Source of the DNA: a virus
Virus record (IMG/VR): IMGVR_UViG_3300009156_000064
Coordinates: 1 to 32,920 of that record
Reading direction: 5' to 3' (one strand)
DNA: 32,920 nucleotides
Shown: piece by piece, positions 8,592 to 17,013 of the stretch
Layout: each line of letters begins with the position of its first letter
Position numbering within the stretch: the stretch's first letter is position 1
Program-made: the position numbers and the translations under genes
The notes under the pieces: model-generated
Seen by the model: the letters and a program-made list of their open reading frames with translations, nothing else
The model's database searches: none
What the model was told of the DNA's origin: nothing

Positions 8592-10229
8592 TTAGAGCGT
8601 TGTGACTCCCTTTTCATTGAGCAGTGTATACATCAAGAGCATGTCCTTAATCACTATGGCCTCATCGGCCTGACCGTTCGAGATCCTGAACGTGATCGTC
8701 TCGCCGATCCGCCCTGAAGAATTCGAGAGCAATCGCCTTACTATCTGGACCGGCCCCTGTACGGCGCTGTCCCACAGGTCAACGTCCCATATTGCCTGAT
8801 CCCATAGCGCGCCGAGCGTGGACGCCGAAAGGCTGAACGATTGATTGCCTCCCTTGTTCAGATTGTCGTCGAGAAAATACTGAATCGCGACCTGTGCGCT
8901 GTTCGTTAAAAGGTCGAAGTTAAAGCCCCATTTGTGCCATTCCTTGCGGAGTAGAACGGATTCGTGCGGGAAGGCCTTCGTCTTCAGTTCCTTCGCGTAG
9001 CTCTCCCCGTTATCGTTGTAGACGCCGCCCGAATCTTTCGGCCGATACGTGAATAATTGATGCGTTCCGGCCTCATTCTCAGCCCCAACCACGTAGACGG
9101 TCCCGGTCGCGCTCGGAAATGACGTTGCGGCCGTGAAGCCGGCGAGGCCTGTAAAGCGCGTCCAGCGCGCCGCGTCTACGCCCGCCTGGATGTTCAAGTA
9201 GTCAAGGACGTAGCTCTCATTGATAGACCGTGTCGATATTGCCGCAGGGAAAGATAGCCAGTATTGGTTTGCGTTCGGGAGCAAGAGCGAGGGTATTTCC
9301 TCGGTCGTTTTGTTGATTTTGCCGATCTCGGCCACGTTCCGGCTGTACAGCGCGGTCCTGAAGTCCTCGGCCAACTCCGACAGTCGAAGGCTCGCCAGGC
9401 CTTGCGCGGACAGGTAAACCACATCGTCGAGTAGCGGCTGGATCGAATAGGGCGACACGCATCCGATAGTCTGCGAATGGATCGCGACTCTTAGATTGCT
9501 GGCCAGCGTGATCGCCTTCGCGGGGTCTATCCTGACGAGCTTGTAAATCTTCTTGGTTTTCCAGACGTATAGCGCGTCTTTTGTCGCGAAAAGCCCTGTA
9601 ATCAGGTCGTTATCGTCAATTTCTATATCTATGGAAACGCCCTGCGCGTCGGTCCCGGTCGCCCAGTTTTCAGGGTCGCCGAGGAATGATCCTCGAAGCT
9701 GGTTCGGTTCCGTAGCGGAAACGATCCACACTCGATTCTCCCACAGCGCGATGTACTTTCCCTTTGGCGGCGATCCGCCGAGAGCGGCCGCTACGGCGCC
9801 GGTTGAAACCTTCACCGGATTGTCGCCCGATGTCGCCTTATTCACGCCGATCGCCAGGTCTTTATAAGTGATCCATTGCCAAAAAGTATCGTTGGGAAGG
9901 GTCAGAGCGCCGGTCAGATTCGTGTCGCCCGTTCCATCCGTCTCGACGATTCGGAGCTGGCTTCCGGTCGTAAACAGGATTCCGATCTCGCCCGATCCGG
10001 ACGTGAAGTAGTAATCGGATGTTATGCGGCTGGCGTAGGTATTGGCGTTGAGCTGGACGAAGCCGTTGCGAGTCGAGAGATTGTCCGACTCGTCGAATTC
10101 CATATTGTGAATATCCTGCGCGGCGTCATCTGGAATTTCGGTTGATGGCTTGGACGTGATTATCCCTCGGCCCCATCCGGCGTAGGGAATCGTTTTTACT
10201 CCAGCATTGTCGGCATTTGTGGAGGCCAA
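8592..10229 (-). CDS. Tail nozzle / packaged-DNA stabilisation protein (P22 gp10-like)
   Basis: The 545-residue product is built from repeated beta segments in the style of podovirus nozzle proteins: N-terminal GRGIITSKPSTEIPDDAAQD with NMEFDESDNLSTRNGF, then propeller-like blades (ALWENRVWIVSATEPNQLRG, FATKDALYVWKTKKIYKL, DDVVYLSAQGLASLRLSELA). The IPxxxxxDxxNM and RNGF elements are typical of this family, which plugs the tail end in P22. The start is TTG: GGAGG lies seven bases before TTG 10229 and no ATG fits. It lies between the adaptor gene and the fibres, exactly where a nozzle gene is expected. The family call is by motif pattern. Confidence 0.75.
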   Translation of the reverse strand: MASTNADNAGVKTIPYAGWGRGIITSKPSTEIPDDAAQDIHNMEFDESDNLSTRNGFVQLNANTYASRITSDYYFTSGSGEIGILFTTGSQLRIVETDGTGDTNLTGALTLPNDTFWQWITYKDLAIGVNKATSGDNPVKVSTGAVAAALGGSPPKGKYIALWENRVWIVSATEPNQLRGSFLGDPENWATGTDAQGVSIDIEIDDNDLITGLFATKDALYVWKTKKIYKLVRIDPAKAITLASNLRVAIHSQTIGCVSPYSIQPLLDDVVYLSAQGLASLRLSELAEDFRTALYSRNVAEIGKINKTTEEIPSLLLPNANQYWLSFPAAISTRSINESYVLDYLNIQAGVDAARWTRFTGLAGFTAATSFPSATGTVYVVGAENEAGTHQLFTYRPKDSGGVYNDNGESYAKELKTKAFPHESVLLRKEWHKWGFNFDLLTNSAQVAIQYFLDDNLNKGGNQSFSLSASTLGALWDQAIWDVDLWDSAVQGPVQIVRRLLSNSSGRIGETITFRISNGQADEAIVIKDMLLMYTLLNEKGVTTL

Positions 10230-10241
10230 AGCTAAACCTCC

Positions 10242-10943
10242 TTACCATGTGTCGGGAAAGTTACCGGGAAGGCGCGGGCCTCTGCGCCTGCGGAGATTGG
10301 CGATATCGACCTCTTGGAGAACGGCTTTGTCGGCGGTCTTGTTGTTCTCCCTGTCGGCTATGCGCTTCAGACTCTTTTCGTAGCGGCGGATCGCGAGCGC
10401 CGAAGCGTCATACTTGCCCAGGTTTTCGAGCAGAAACGATCTCACGCGGTCGAGCGTGGGAACGATCCACGACAGCGGGATCGGAATGTTCGAAGCCGAA
10501 GCCGTGTCGGTCGGATCGAAGTAATGCTCCTCCTCGATGCTCTCAACAGCGACAGGCACGGGAACGAGCCGAATCTTCAGCAAGGTGTCAGAGCCGACCA
10601 CTACAACGCCGTCTTCAAGCCAGAATTGCGGCCTGCCGGGATCGGTGAGCTTCAGACGCCGGGCGACAAGTTCCTGAGTTGTGGCGTACGCGATCGGAGC
10701 GCCGTCCGTAACGAACCTCAGCTGAATCAATTCGCGCGCCGTGGCGGGCATATTGTACGTCGCCGTCCCGATCGCGGTACTGAACGGACTGCGGGCTTTG
10801 TAAGGGTTGAAATTCGCGGCAAGGGCGATCTCCTGAACGGCCTCGTTGACGCGCTTCTCGACGAGCAACACGAAGTCGGCGTCGTCCGTGGACTCGCCGA
10901 CTTCTTGAATTAGACCCAAAGCTATGGAGTTAGGAGTCGCCAT
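10242..10943 (-). CDS. Head-to-tail adaptor/connector protein
   Basis: The 233-residue product has an N-terminal helix-rich part (FVLLVEKRVNEAVQEIALAA, about 24-43), then TATYNMPATARELIQLRFV, a variable beta part (GRPQFWLEDGVVVVGSD, LLKIRLVPVP) and a C-terminal Arg/Lys-rich helical tail. The scheme Y-x-(M/L)-P-x-x-x-R-E-L-I-x-L followed by G-R-P-x-x-(W/Y) is shared by many phage adaptor proteins that bind under the portal. Its place between the capsid genes and the nozzle agrees. The Shine-Dalgarno is weak (AAAATAGACAGC), so the start at 10943 is less certain than most. Comparable to P22 gp4 or T7 gp11 in role; not shown by similarity. Confidence 0.6.
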   Translation of the reverse strand: MATPNSIALGLIQEVGESTDDADFVLLVEKRVNEAVQEIALAANFNPYKARSPFSTAIGTATYNMPATARELIQLRFVTDGAPIAYATTQELVARRLKLTDPGRPQFWLEDGVVVVGSDTLLKIRLVPVPVAVESIEEEHYFDPTDTASASNIPIPLSWIVPTLDRVRSFLLENLGKYDASALAIRRYEKSLKRIADRENNKTADKAVLQEVDIANLRRRRGPRLPGNFPDTW

Positions 10944-10949
10944 TGCTGT

Positions 10950-11552
10950 CTATTTTGCACCCGTCAAAAACTCGTTCTTGATGGACTGGCCCGGATTCCA
11001 CTGCCGGCTGTTTAACTCGCCAGCGGTAATAATGTGGCTCTCCACTTGTTGAGCCGTGTGAGCCGTCGCTTCGTGATAATCCCGAAGTTCGATAAGCCTA
11101 TCGCCGAAGGTCTTTCCGTCGTTCATCGGCTGCGCTATAGGAGCATCGCCCCATGCGGTTGCGCCCGCCTCCCGCGCCGCGTCGAACGGACAATTGCGAG
11201 ATCGACACATCGAGGGAGTAAGTTCGACGAATTGACGCTTCAGATTGAACACGTCGACCCTGATCTCCTGATGAACCATGAGCCGGGTATCTTCGGAAAT
11301 CGCCGCTTCCTTGATCTTGGTCTGAGCCGCCGCGAGTTGAAGCTCAAGGCGCATTTCCTCGGCGTCATCGGCGGTGATGCCGGTTTTAGCGTTGGGAACC
11401 TGCGGCGCTCGCTCGGCGTTCAAGCGCTCGCGCGCGGCCTTGTTCGAGGCGCGGATCTTTTCCTTTTGCTCCTCGGACATCGGACCGCGCGGCTTGCGCG
11501 GCTTCTTCTCGGGCTTCGGTTTGGTTTCGGCGGTCAAAAAATCTTCAGCCAT
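10950..11552 (-). CDS. Unknown virion-operon protein with NUMOD3-like basic motif
   Basis: I cannot assign a family to this 200-residue protein. The N-terminal 45 residues are very basic and Pro-rich (KPKPEKKPRKPRG) and contain PMSEEQKEKIRASN, which resembles the NUMOD3 DNA-binding motif of homing endonucleases. The middle is helical and charged (ELQLAAAQTKIKEAAI), followed by CRSRNCPFDAARE with two Cys six residues apart, and a C-terminal helical part. Its ATG shares a base with the stop of the 70-residue gene before it (TAATG). The basic tail may bind packaged DNA or a scaffold. Function is open. Confidence 0.5.
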   Translation of the reverse strand: MAEDFLTAETKPKPEKKPRKPRGPMSEEQKEKIRASNKAARERLNAERAPQVPNAKTGITADDAEEMRLELQLAAAQTKIKEAAISEDTRLMVHQEIRVDVFNLKRQFVELTPSMCRSRNCPFDAAREAGATAWGDAPIAQPMNDGKTFGDRLIELRDYHEATAHTAQQVESHIITAGELNSRQWNPGQSIKNEFLTGAK

Positions 11553-11764
11553 TAGTACGACCTCCCGCCGCCGCCCTTGCGGGTTCCCATCGCTTTGCCG
11601 TGCGCGCCAGCCTTCGCTCCCGCGCCCTGACTTACGGTTGAAGTGCTCGAAACAACAAAGCCCTTTGGTCCGCCGCCTCTGCCGGCGCTCGGATTCGTAG
11701 TATTCGTGTTGAATTGGCCCTTCTTGCCAATTGTCGTTTTCTTCATTTTCTTCATTGCAGGCAT
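11552..11764 (-). CDS. Small basic Gly/Lys-rich protein
   Basis: The 70-residue product is highly basic and low in complexity: MPAMKKMKKTTIGKKGQF, then Gly-, Ser- and Thr-rich repeats and a C-terminal RKGGGGRSY. It has no predicted fold and resembles disordered nucleic-acid-binding or neutralising virion tails. AGGGG lies eight bases before the ATG. It sits between the methyltransferase/glycosyltransferase gene and the 200-residue basic protein gene, and its stop overlaps the latter's start, so they are co-translated. It may be a minor head protein; this is inferred from position and charge. Confidence 0.5.
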   Translation of the reverse strand: MPAMKKMKKTTIGKKGQFNTNTTNPSAGRGGGPKGFVVSSTSTVSQGAGAKAGAHGKAMGTRKGGGGRSY

Positions 11765-11775
11765 AAAATTTCCCC

Positions 11776-13644
11776 TTAGAAGGGTCGGCCCTTCGAATAG
11801 TAATCGGTCAAGCCTTGCTTGATTAAATTAAAGTCGCTGTCCACCCATAGGACTTCTTCATGCAGATGGCCGACGCGTACATTGTTCGCCATGTACAGCT
11901 TGTTGCCGGCCTCCCTGAATTTCGACCAAAAATAACTATCGGCGTCATGTTTGCCGTGCTCCCATTCGCCCTCCGCGTTCGGGATGTTCACAAACCACGG
12001 CTTGGGTATTTTCTTTAGGGCCGCAGTCTTAATGATCGTCAGGGCGTAGACCGTGTTGTCAACTTCGGTCAGGTCGTAGCGCTTCATTTCTTCGATTGAG
12101 ACGGCGCCGTTCCAGCCTCTTTCTGTCTTGATTCCCGCGAGCGGGGGATGGTCCTTCCAGCGGGAGGCCTGCCAGGCCGCTATGGCGTCGGCTTCAGGGT
12201 ATCGAACGACGAGCCGTAGCAGTTCCTTTACATCCTCGCCGGTGAATATCGTGTCGTAGTCCGTCGTGATTATGTAGTCGGCGCCGGACTTGATTAACGA
12301 ATTGAAGCCGCCCTGCATGGTCATTTCCCAGAACACGCAGCCGCTCAGCCTTAGCATCGGTATTCGAGGATCTGCGAAAGCCCGCTCCGACGCGCCCATA
12401 TGGGCCTGAAAGCCCAGGCGCGGGACGCTCGCCATTGCCGCAACGCTCCAAATCGCCTTCGCCCCTGTCTGCTCATCGTGAATGTATATCGGCTTTATTT
12501 CGCGGGTCTTCTTTACCTCGGCCTTCTTCTGATACAGCGCCTCGTAGATCCGCTCGACTTCGGGCTGCGGGCTGCGCTTGTAGTGCCAGGTCATTACGCG
12601 CTCGAAGCCGCGCGGTATGAGGTAATCGTCGAGGTCCTTGAGAAGACAGCCGCCCTTGTACAGCTCGAAGTCGCAAGCCTCGGCGCGAATGAATTTAAAC
12701 CTGTCGAGCAGATCCCCCGCGCCCTTTAGTACGAGCAATTCCGATCCCTGCGTGTCGAGTATCAACGTGTCGTATTCGTCGAGGCTGATACTATGGCGCT
12801 GCAGGGCGGTCTTCAGGGTTGTTCCTTCGGACTTGAAGGAGTGAACATATTCGATGTCTGGCCAGATTTCCGTATGTTTGCCGAAGTCGAAGATGGACGA
12901 TGACTGTCCGTCATTGCTGGAGACGTGAAACGTGTGCTCCCCGCCGTCCTTGTCGGTTATCAGATAGTTCAGCGCCCGCTGGCCCGGGTAGTCCAGGATG
13001 TTCGCGCCCAGTTGGGCGAACGTCGAAGGTTCCGCCTCTATCCAGATGACCGGCAATCCAGCCTGCGCGTAAATATCTCGCGCCTGTCCCGTGTTCGCTC
13101 CGACGTGAATTACGCCCTTCGAGTCTTTGATGAATTCGTAGGTCGGAGTCGGAGCGTAGGTCAGTTTCGGTTCCGGCTTACGCGCTTCGAGATTCAGGGA
13201 GACTTGATAGCTCGAACAGTCCGGCGCGTCGGATTCCCATTTCTGGACGTCCACAAGTCCGGCGCCTTCGAGTAGCGCTTTTAACTCTTCTTCATTAAAG
13301 GATGTCTTGTGAAAGTCGTCCCCGTCGCGCTGTCCGCCAAAAAGGTAGTGTTTAAGCCTGACGTCGCCCCTGTGTCCGTTTGAGTATGCCTTAACTATCC
13401 AATCAAAATCAGGAACGGCGATTTTGAGCTTACCGCCCGGCTTGAGAACTCGCGCCCATTCCTTCACCACGGCCGCGACTTCGCCATGTGGGAAGTGTTC
13501 AAGGACGTGGCTGGCGCGAACTTCGTCTACCGTGCCATCGTCCACCGGCAGCGGATAGATTTCGTCATGGGTTTTGATGTCAAGGTTGTGGTAGCCCGCC
13601 ATAGGCGAGCCACCAGACCCTAGATTGAGCTTTGTTTGGATCAT
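11776..13644 (-). CDS. Three-domain protein: methyltransferase - FkbM methyltransferase - glycosyltransferase
   Basis: This 622-residue protein has three enzyme-like parts. Residues 1-150: class I SAM methyltransferase (type 11), with motif I LNLGSGGSP (6-14) and RASHVLEHF (43-51), then ARVLKPGGKLKIAVPD (64-79). Residues ~165-355: FkbM-type methyltransferase, with VIHVGANTGQ (178-187), WIEAEPS (201-207) and LDTQGSELLVLKGA (296-309). Residues ~385-622: GT-A-like glycosyltransferase, with ADYIITTDYDT holding a DYD metal motif (462-464) and a distal VGHLHEEV. It overlaps the decoration-protein gene by ATGA, so its expression is tied to capsid assembly. I infer modification of a virion surface protein by sugar and methyl groups; modifying host glycans is the alternative. 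Confidence 0.8.
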   Translation of the reverse strand: MIQTKLNLGSGGSPMAGYHNLDIKTHDEIYPLPVDDGTVDEVRASHVLEHFPHGEVAAVVKEWARVLKPGGKLKIAVPDFDWIVKAYSNGHRGDVRLKHYLFGGQRDGDDFHKTSFNEEELKALLEGAGLVDVQKWESDAPDCSSYQVSLNLEARKPEPKLTYAPTPTYEFIKDSKGVIHVGANTGQARDIYAQAGLPVIWIEAEPSTFAQLGANILDYPGQRALNYLITDKDGGEHTFHVSSNDGQSSSIFDFGKHTEIWPDIEYVHSFKSEGTTLKTALQRHSISLDEYDTLILDTQGSELLVLKGAGDLLDRFKFIRAEACDFELYKGGCLLKDLDDYLIPRGFERVMTWHYKRSPQPEVERIYEALYQKKAEVKKTREIKPIYIHDEQTGAKAIWSVAAMASVPRLGFQAHMGASERAFADPRIPMLRLSGCVFWEMTMQGGFNSLIKSGADYIITTDYDTIFTGEDVKELLRLVVRYPEADAIAAWQASRWKDHPPLAGIKTERGWNGAVSIEEMKRYDLTEVDNTVYALTIIKTAALKKIPKPWFVNIPNAEGEWEHGKHDADSYFWSKFREAGNKLYMANNVRVGHLHEEVLWVDSDFNLIKQGLTDYYSKGRPF

Positions 13645-14147
13645 CCTTGCCCTATGTAGACTTCGATGTTTGCGCCGTTCGAGTCGTTAGCGTCGAGCGC
13701 GACGATTGGCGACTGCGCGTAGGCCAGCAGTTCGAAGTAGTCATTGCTTGTGAAGTTGGAATCCGCCTGCGTGAGCGTGGTGAGTGTGCCCGCCGTGGCC
13801 GACGATCCCAATCGGGCGCCGGCCGCAGTGGAAGCCGCCGCTTTCGCCGACGCAACCCGGCCATGTCGAGTTATCCACCCAAAGGAGCCTGCGCCTATCG
13901 CAACGTGAGCAATTCCTACAATGGGTTCCTGTATTGCCGCCGTTGGAACCAGGGCGTTAGGCTCTAGCACTTCATCCGTTTTGAGCTTCAGCGAGTCTCC
14001 GAGGGCAAAGGCCGTCACCGCTTTGACGTAACGGAGTTTTGTCCCTGGAAAGTTTGCCGTATCGGGATGAGCGCTCTCGGTTCCGGGTGTGAACGCGGCG
14101 ACGGTATCCACGCGAGTGGGATCGCATCCTACAATCACATCTGACAT
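13641..14147 (-). CDS. Probable head decoration / minor capsid protein
   Basis: The 168-residue product starts MSDVIVGCDPTRVDTVAAF and reads as short beta strands: KLRYVKAVTAFALGDSLKLK, PIVGIAHVAIGAGSFGWI, RHGRVASAKAAAST, AGTLTTL. The pattern G-x-A-x-x-A-I-x-A-G-x-x-G-W-(I/V) with a following G-(R/K)-V is common in small proteins encoded right after the major capsid gene that decorate the shell. AAGGAG lies five bases before the ATG. It is co-translated with the downstream methyl/glycosyltransferase by a four-base overlap, which makes it a natural candidate for that enzyme's substrate. Confidence 0.6.
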   Translation of the reverse strand: MSDVIVGCDPTRVDTVAAFTPGTESAHPDTANFPGTKLRYVKAVTAFALGDSLKLKTDEVLEPNALVPTAAIQEPIVGIAHVAIGAGSFGWITRHGRVASAKAAASTAAGARLGSSATAGTLTTLTQADSNFTSNDYFELLAYAQSPIVALDANDSNGANIEVYIGQG

Positions 14148-14156
14148 ATTTTCTCC

Positions 14157-15188
14157 TTATGCGGTTCTGAAGTTGGTGCGGCCCTGACGCCGACGATTGC
14201 TCATCACAAGGTTTGAGTGAAGGATCATCTGGATAACATCGGCCATCTGGTCGAACGGGCGAATAGGATCGCTCATTACGAAGTCGAAGTTTTCCATCAT
14301 CACGAACTTGAGATATTTGAGATTGAGCGCGAGAAAGCCGTGGCCTGCCGTGGCGCTCGGGGAGGCTGAAAGTGTGTTCGGGAAAATATGATCGTCGAAG
14401 CACAGCACTCCACCCTTGAAGATGAAGTTCTGAAATCCCGACCGAACCATGTCGTCGTCGAAGCTCTCGCGCTGAAATCGCTCGTTTAAAACGACCGTGC
14501 TCTCCCATGCCTCGTGAATCTCCTTCGAGGTGATATACATCGTCGGCCATTCGTTTTGGCTGGAGCAGTCGTTTGCGAGCTGGCGCATGGTCCGAACCAT
14601 CGCGGTCTGATTCGCGGGAGTGGTCAAATCCAGCACGTTTAGCGCCGGGCTTGCCCTTGTCTGATTGCGCCAGTTGGTGAAAGTCGCGCTGTCAATATTG
14701 CCGTAGACGCTGTTGGTTCCGGCAAAATCCAGGCCGATGGCCAGGCCGGTCAGATCCGCGCCGCCGCCTCCGGTTCCGTCAAGGAACAGCTCCCGGTTGA
14801 CCTCAATGCGCATCGAGAGGGCCAGGCGATTGATGATCGCGTCCCAGAGGTCCACGGGCGCCGTAGCGCTATTGGAATTCTTGCCCTGTTCGAGCAGGCT
14901 CAAACCCTCGGTTCCGGCGATGATCTTCCAAAGATAGGAAGCGATATTCGGATCGGACTGGAGCGTTGTATCAAGGGTTTGGAATTCCGTATATGAGTGG
15001 ACGGTGGTATTCGCGGTCAAGATCGTCGGCTCGCCGATCTGTGTTCCACCTGGACGGGTTTCAACTCCGTCCATCATCGCCATTTTCCACAGCAAGGCGA
15101 TTCCGCCTACTATGGATTCCGTAACTCTCGGAGCGTAGAGCGGCAAGGTGGTTGCGACTACGCGATTGAAAGAGGTATCTAAGGCCAT
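14157..15188 (-). CDS. Major capsid protein (HK97 fold)
   Basis: The 343-residue product has the order and motifs of podovirus-type HK97-fold capsid proteins. It has an N-terminal arm, an extended loop region with FQTLDTTLQSDPNIASY, a spine-helix part (VDLWDAIINRLALSMRIEVN), then RELFLDGTGGGGADLTGLA (about 135-155) and a long P/A-domain section with WPTMYITSKEIHEAWEST. The C-terminal part holds FIFKGGVLCFDDHIFP and LKFVMMENFDFVM. It follows the scaffold gene and precedes the decoration protein gene, the usual order. TAGGAG lies six bases before the ATG. There is no protease gene nearby and no obvious propeptide. Confidence 0.85.
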   Translation of the reverse strand: MALDTSFNRVVATTLPLYAPRVTESIVGGIALLWKMAMMDGVETRPGGTQIGEPTILTANTTVHSYTEFQTLDTTLQSDPNIASYLWKIIAGTEGLSLLEQGKNSNSATAPVDLWDAIINRLALSMRIEVNRELFLDGTGGGGADLTGLAIGLDFAGTNSVYGNIDSATFTNWRNQTRASPALNVLDLTTPANQTAMVRTMRQLANDCSSQNEWPTMYITSKEIHEAWESTVVLNERFQRESFDDDMVRSGFQNFIFKGGVLCFDDHIFPNTLSASPSATAGHGFLALNLKYLKFVMMENFDFVMSDPIRPFDQMADVIQMILHSNLVMSNRRRQGRTNFRTA

Positions 15189-15221
15189 CAGGTTCTCCTA
15201 TTGCGGCAAGAAGCCGAGGGC

Positions 15222-16223
15222 TTATTGAAGATTGCCCAGAGCTTGCTGTTGAGCCACCCAATGCGCCAGTTTTTTGAAGTTCTTGGCGACTTCGGGCGGT
15301 GGTTCGGGCGGGCCAGTCGCCCGGCCTCCGTTCGTTGATTGATAGCGCGCGGCCTGTGCGGCTTTTTCCGCTTGCTGCGCGGGCGTAAGGATCGGGTTTG
15401 AAGGTTGCTTGACGGTCGGGGTCGGCGCGGGACTGACGCCTAGCCCGGCCTGAATCTGGTTAATCAGGTTGTAGGTTGCTTCAATTGAAACGTTCGGATT
15501 GTTGCCGGCCAGCTTTTGCGCGAGCGCAGACTTTTGCTCGAAATCCGGCTCCTTACCGTACTTGGCCTGAAGGGCGAAATGCTCGCCATGTTTGTTGGCG
15601 TTCTGAATCTGCGGGAGATGATTCCGCATCTCGGCCTGCAGCTCGGCCTTCGCGGCGGCAATTGCATCAGCCCTGACCGCTTGCGCATAAGCCGCGCGCC
15701 CTTCTTCGTCCTCCAGGTCAAAGCGACTGTAATCCGGCTCGGCGGGCTTTGCCGGGGCGCCGCTTAGCACTTCCATGAGCGGCCTGCCGCTCATCATTGC
15801 GGTAAGCATTGCGGTCTGCAATTTATCCCGCTCGGCAATCTCGGCCTTCAGTAACGCGATGGCGTCAGGCTCGGATGTGACCACGGGCGCCGGTGGGGTC
15901 GGCGCTGTAACCGGATCGGGCGGAACATCAGCCGGCGCCTCGATCGGCTTGAATCGAATCTTTCTGGTCTTATCGTCTAAGACCATTTCGACTTTTGAAG
16001 GGTCTACGCCTGGATAGAGTCGCGAGAAAGCTGTTGCTGGCGCTACTGGCGTAGGCGCGAGAGCGGGAGTTTCGGCGGGAACCTCTGGAGGTTCAGCGGC
16101 GCTCGCCGCCGCCTGCAACGGAGTCTGGGCGTTCCCGTCGAACTGAAGTCCGCCGCCCGGTGTCGTCTTCATCGAAAACTTTTGGACGCCTAAACCTTGT
16201 CCAGTTGGCGCTTGTATTTTCAT
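15222..16223 (-). CDS. Putative capsid scaffolding protein
   Basis: The 333-residue product sits immediately upstream of the major capsid gene. It has the usual composition of a scaffold: Pro/Ala-rich disordered N-terminal half, charged helices (LLKAEIAERDKLQTAMLTAM, about 123-142; RADAIAAAKAELQAEM, about 185-200), and a C-terminal helical end (AKNFKKLAHWVAQQQALG) that could bind capsid. GGAG lies seven bases before the ATG. A consensus-like promoter 36-64 bases upstream of the ATG would drive scaffold and capsid at a high level. No sequence family is recognised, so the call rests on position and composition. Confidence 0.65.
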   Translation of the reverse strand: MKIQAPTGQGLGVQKFSMKTTPGGGLQFDGNAQTPLQAAASAAEPPEVPAETPALAPTPVAPATAFSRLYPGVDPSKVEMVLDDKTRKIRFKPIEAPADVPPDPVTAPTPPAPVVTSEPDAIALLKAEIAERDKLQTAMLTAMMSGRPLMEVLSGAPAKPAEPDYSRFDLEDEEGRAAYAQAVRADAIAAAKAELQAEMRNHLPQIQNANKHGEHFALQAKYGKEPDFEQKSALAQKLAGNNPNVSIEATYNLINQIQAGLGVSPAPTPTVKQPSNPILTPAQQAEKAAQAARYQSTNGGRATGPPEPPPEVAKNFKKLAHWVAQQQALGNLQ

Positions 16224-16258
16224 ACATCTTCTCCAGTGCGCGCTAATCTGACGCGCGG

Positions 16259-16287
16259 ATTATTAGCCTGTTTCTCTTTCGTGTCAA
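16259..16287 (-). promoter_or_regulatory. Strong sigma70-type promoter for scaffold and capsid genes
   Basis: On the minus strand TTGACA (16287-16282) is followed after exactly 17 bases by AATAAT (16264-16259), a perfect -35 and five of six bases of the -10. Transcription would start about 16252, about 29 bases before the scaffold ATG. The leader contains GC-rich inverted segments (CGCGCGTCAGATTAGCGCGC). The 82-base gap between the upstream zinc-ribbon gene and the scaffold gene is unusual in this otherwise tightly packed operon, which supports a regulatory role. Confidence 0.65.
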
Positions 16288-16305
16288 ATAGATACGAGCG
16301 GTGAG

Positions 16306-16767
16306 CTAAGGTTTTACTTTAACTCTGGGGTCATTGCTGGATACGAGGGGGGTATCGGTTAGAGGTTTGGATGCTTCCGGTTTGAGATTGCCAAATGCGT
16401 CCAACAGCCCGCGCTCACCCGCCGCGTTTCGCATAAACTCGCTGGACTCTTCGGCAAATTTGGCGTCACGAGCCTTTGCCGCCGCGTCCGCCATCGCCTT
16501 CATTCCTTCTATGTCGCTCCGATCTCCAATGCGGGTATGTTTCTTTTTCTTCATGACTCTCCCTAACTGCGATTCCGACGTGAAGTAGCCTTGATTGGCG
16601 ATCACATGGCCAGCCCATAGGGTGTCAGGTTTCATCACCGTCAGGGGCCAGACGAAGGCCGAAGACTTGCCGCACTTCGGGCATTTATGGCGCTGATTCT
16701 TGGGCAGGCTGTTGCGGAGAACTTCAAATACTCCATCAGTTTTACAGTTGAATTGAAATAGCGGCAT
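16306..16767 (-). CDS. FmdB-like zinc-ribbon protein
   Basis: The 153-residue product starts MPLFQFNCKTDGVFEV and continues to HKCPKCGKS, the layout of FmdB-type zinc ribbons (MPxY/F...C...F...CPxCG). In the first knuckle the second Cys is replaced (C-K-T-D), leaving three Cys plus Asp or His as ligands. After the ribbon come a variable middle (TLWAGHVIANQGYFTSE) and a basic, helical region (MKKKKHTRIGD; DAAAKARDAKFAEESSEF). The start at 16767 is chosen because this family begins MPL; an in-frame ATG at 16830 would add 21 residues, and neither has a clear Shine-Dalgarno. It lies between portal and scaffold, so a head-assembly accessory is possible. Confidence 0.6.
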   Translation of the reverse strand: MPLFQFNCKTDGVFEVLRNSLPKNQRHKCPKCGKSSAFVWPLTVMKPDTLWAGHVIANQGYFTSESQLGRVMKKKKHTRIGDRSDIEGMKAMADAAAKARDAKFAEESSEFMRNAAGERGLLDAFGNLKPEASKPLTDTPLVSSNDPRVKVKP

Positions 16768-16852
16768 ATGTTTGCTTTCAGGACCGACAGGCGACGGTTG
16801 GCCGTGTCTCAATCCGCCAACCGGCCACATGCGCCTGACGGCCCTGAAACCT

Positions 16853-17011
16853 TTAGCTATTCGTGTAGTCCTGTAGACTCTTAATAGCGGCTTCGATCTG
16901 GTTTGCCGCTATATCGTCCACTCCGGTCGAATTGTCATCCTTCTCGCGGAGCGTCGTTACCGCCATGTTCATCAAGGGAAGGAGCATTGAGAGTATGAGT
17001 TTAAGTTTCAT
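16853..17011 (-). CDS. Small 52-aa protein with hydrophobic N-terminus
   Basis: A short gene reads MKLKLILSMLLPLMNM, then a charged part (TLREKDDNS) and a helical end (IAANQIEAAIKSLQDYTNS). The N-terminal 16 residues could be a signal-anchor or short membrane segment. It starts two bases after the stop of the 78-residue gene, so it fits the operon spacing; AAGGA lies about 13 bases upstream, which is far. It fills what would otherwise be a 180-base gap. No function is recognised. Confidence 0.5.
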   Translation of the reverse strand: MKLKLILSMLLPLMNMAVTTLREKDDNSTGVDDIAANQIEAAIKSLQDYTNS

Positions 17012-17013
17012 GG

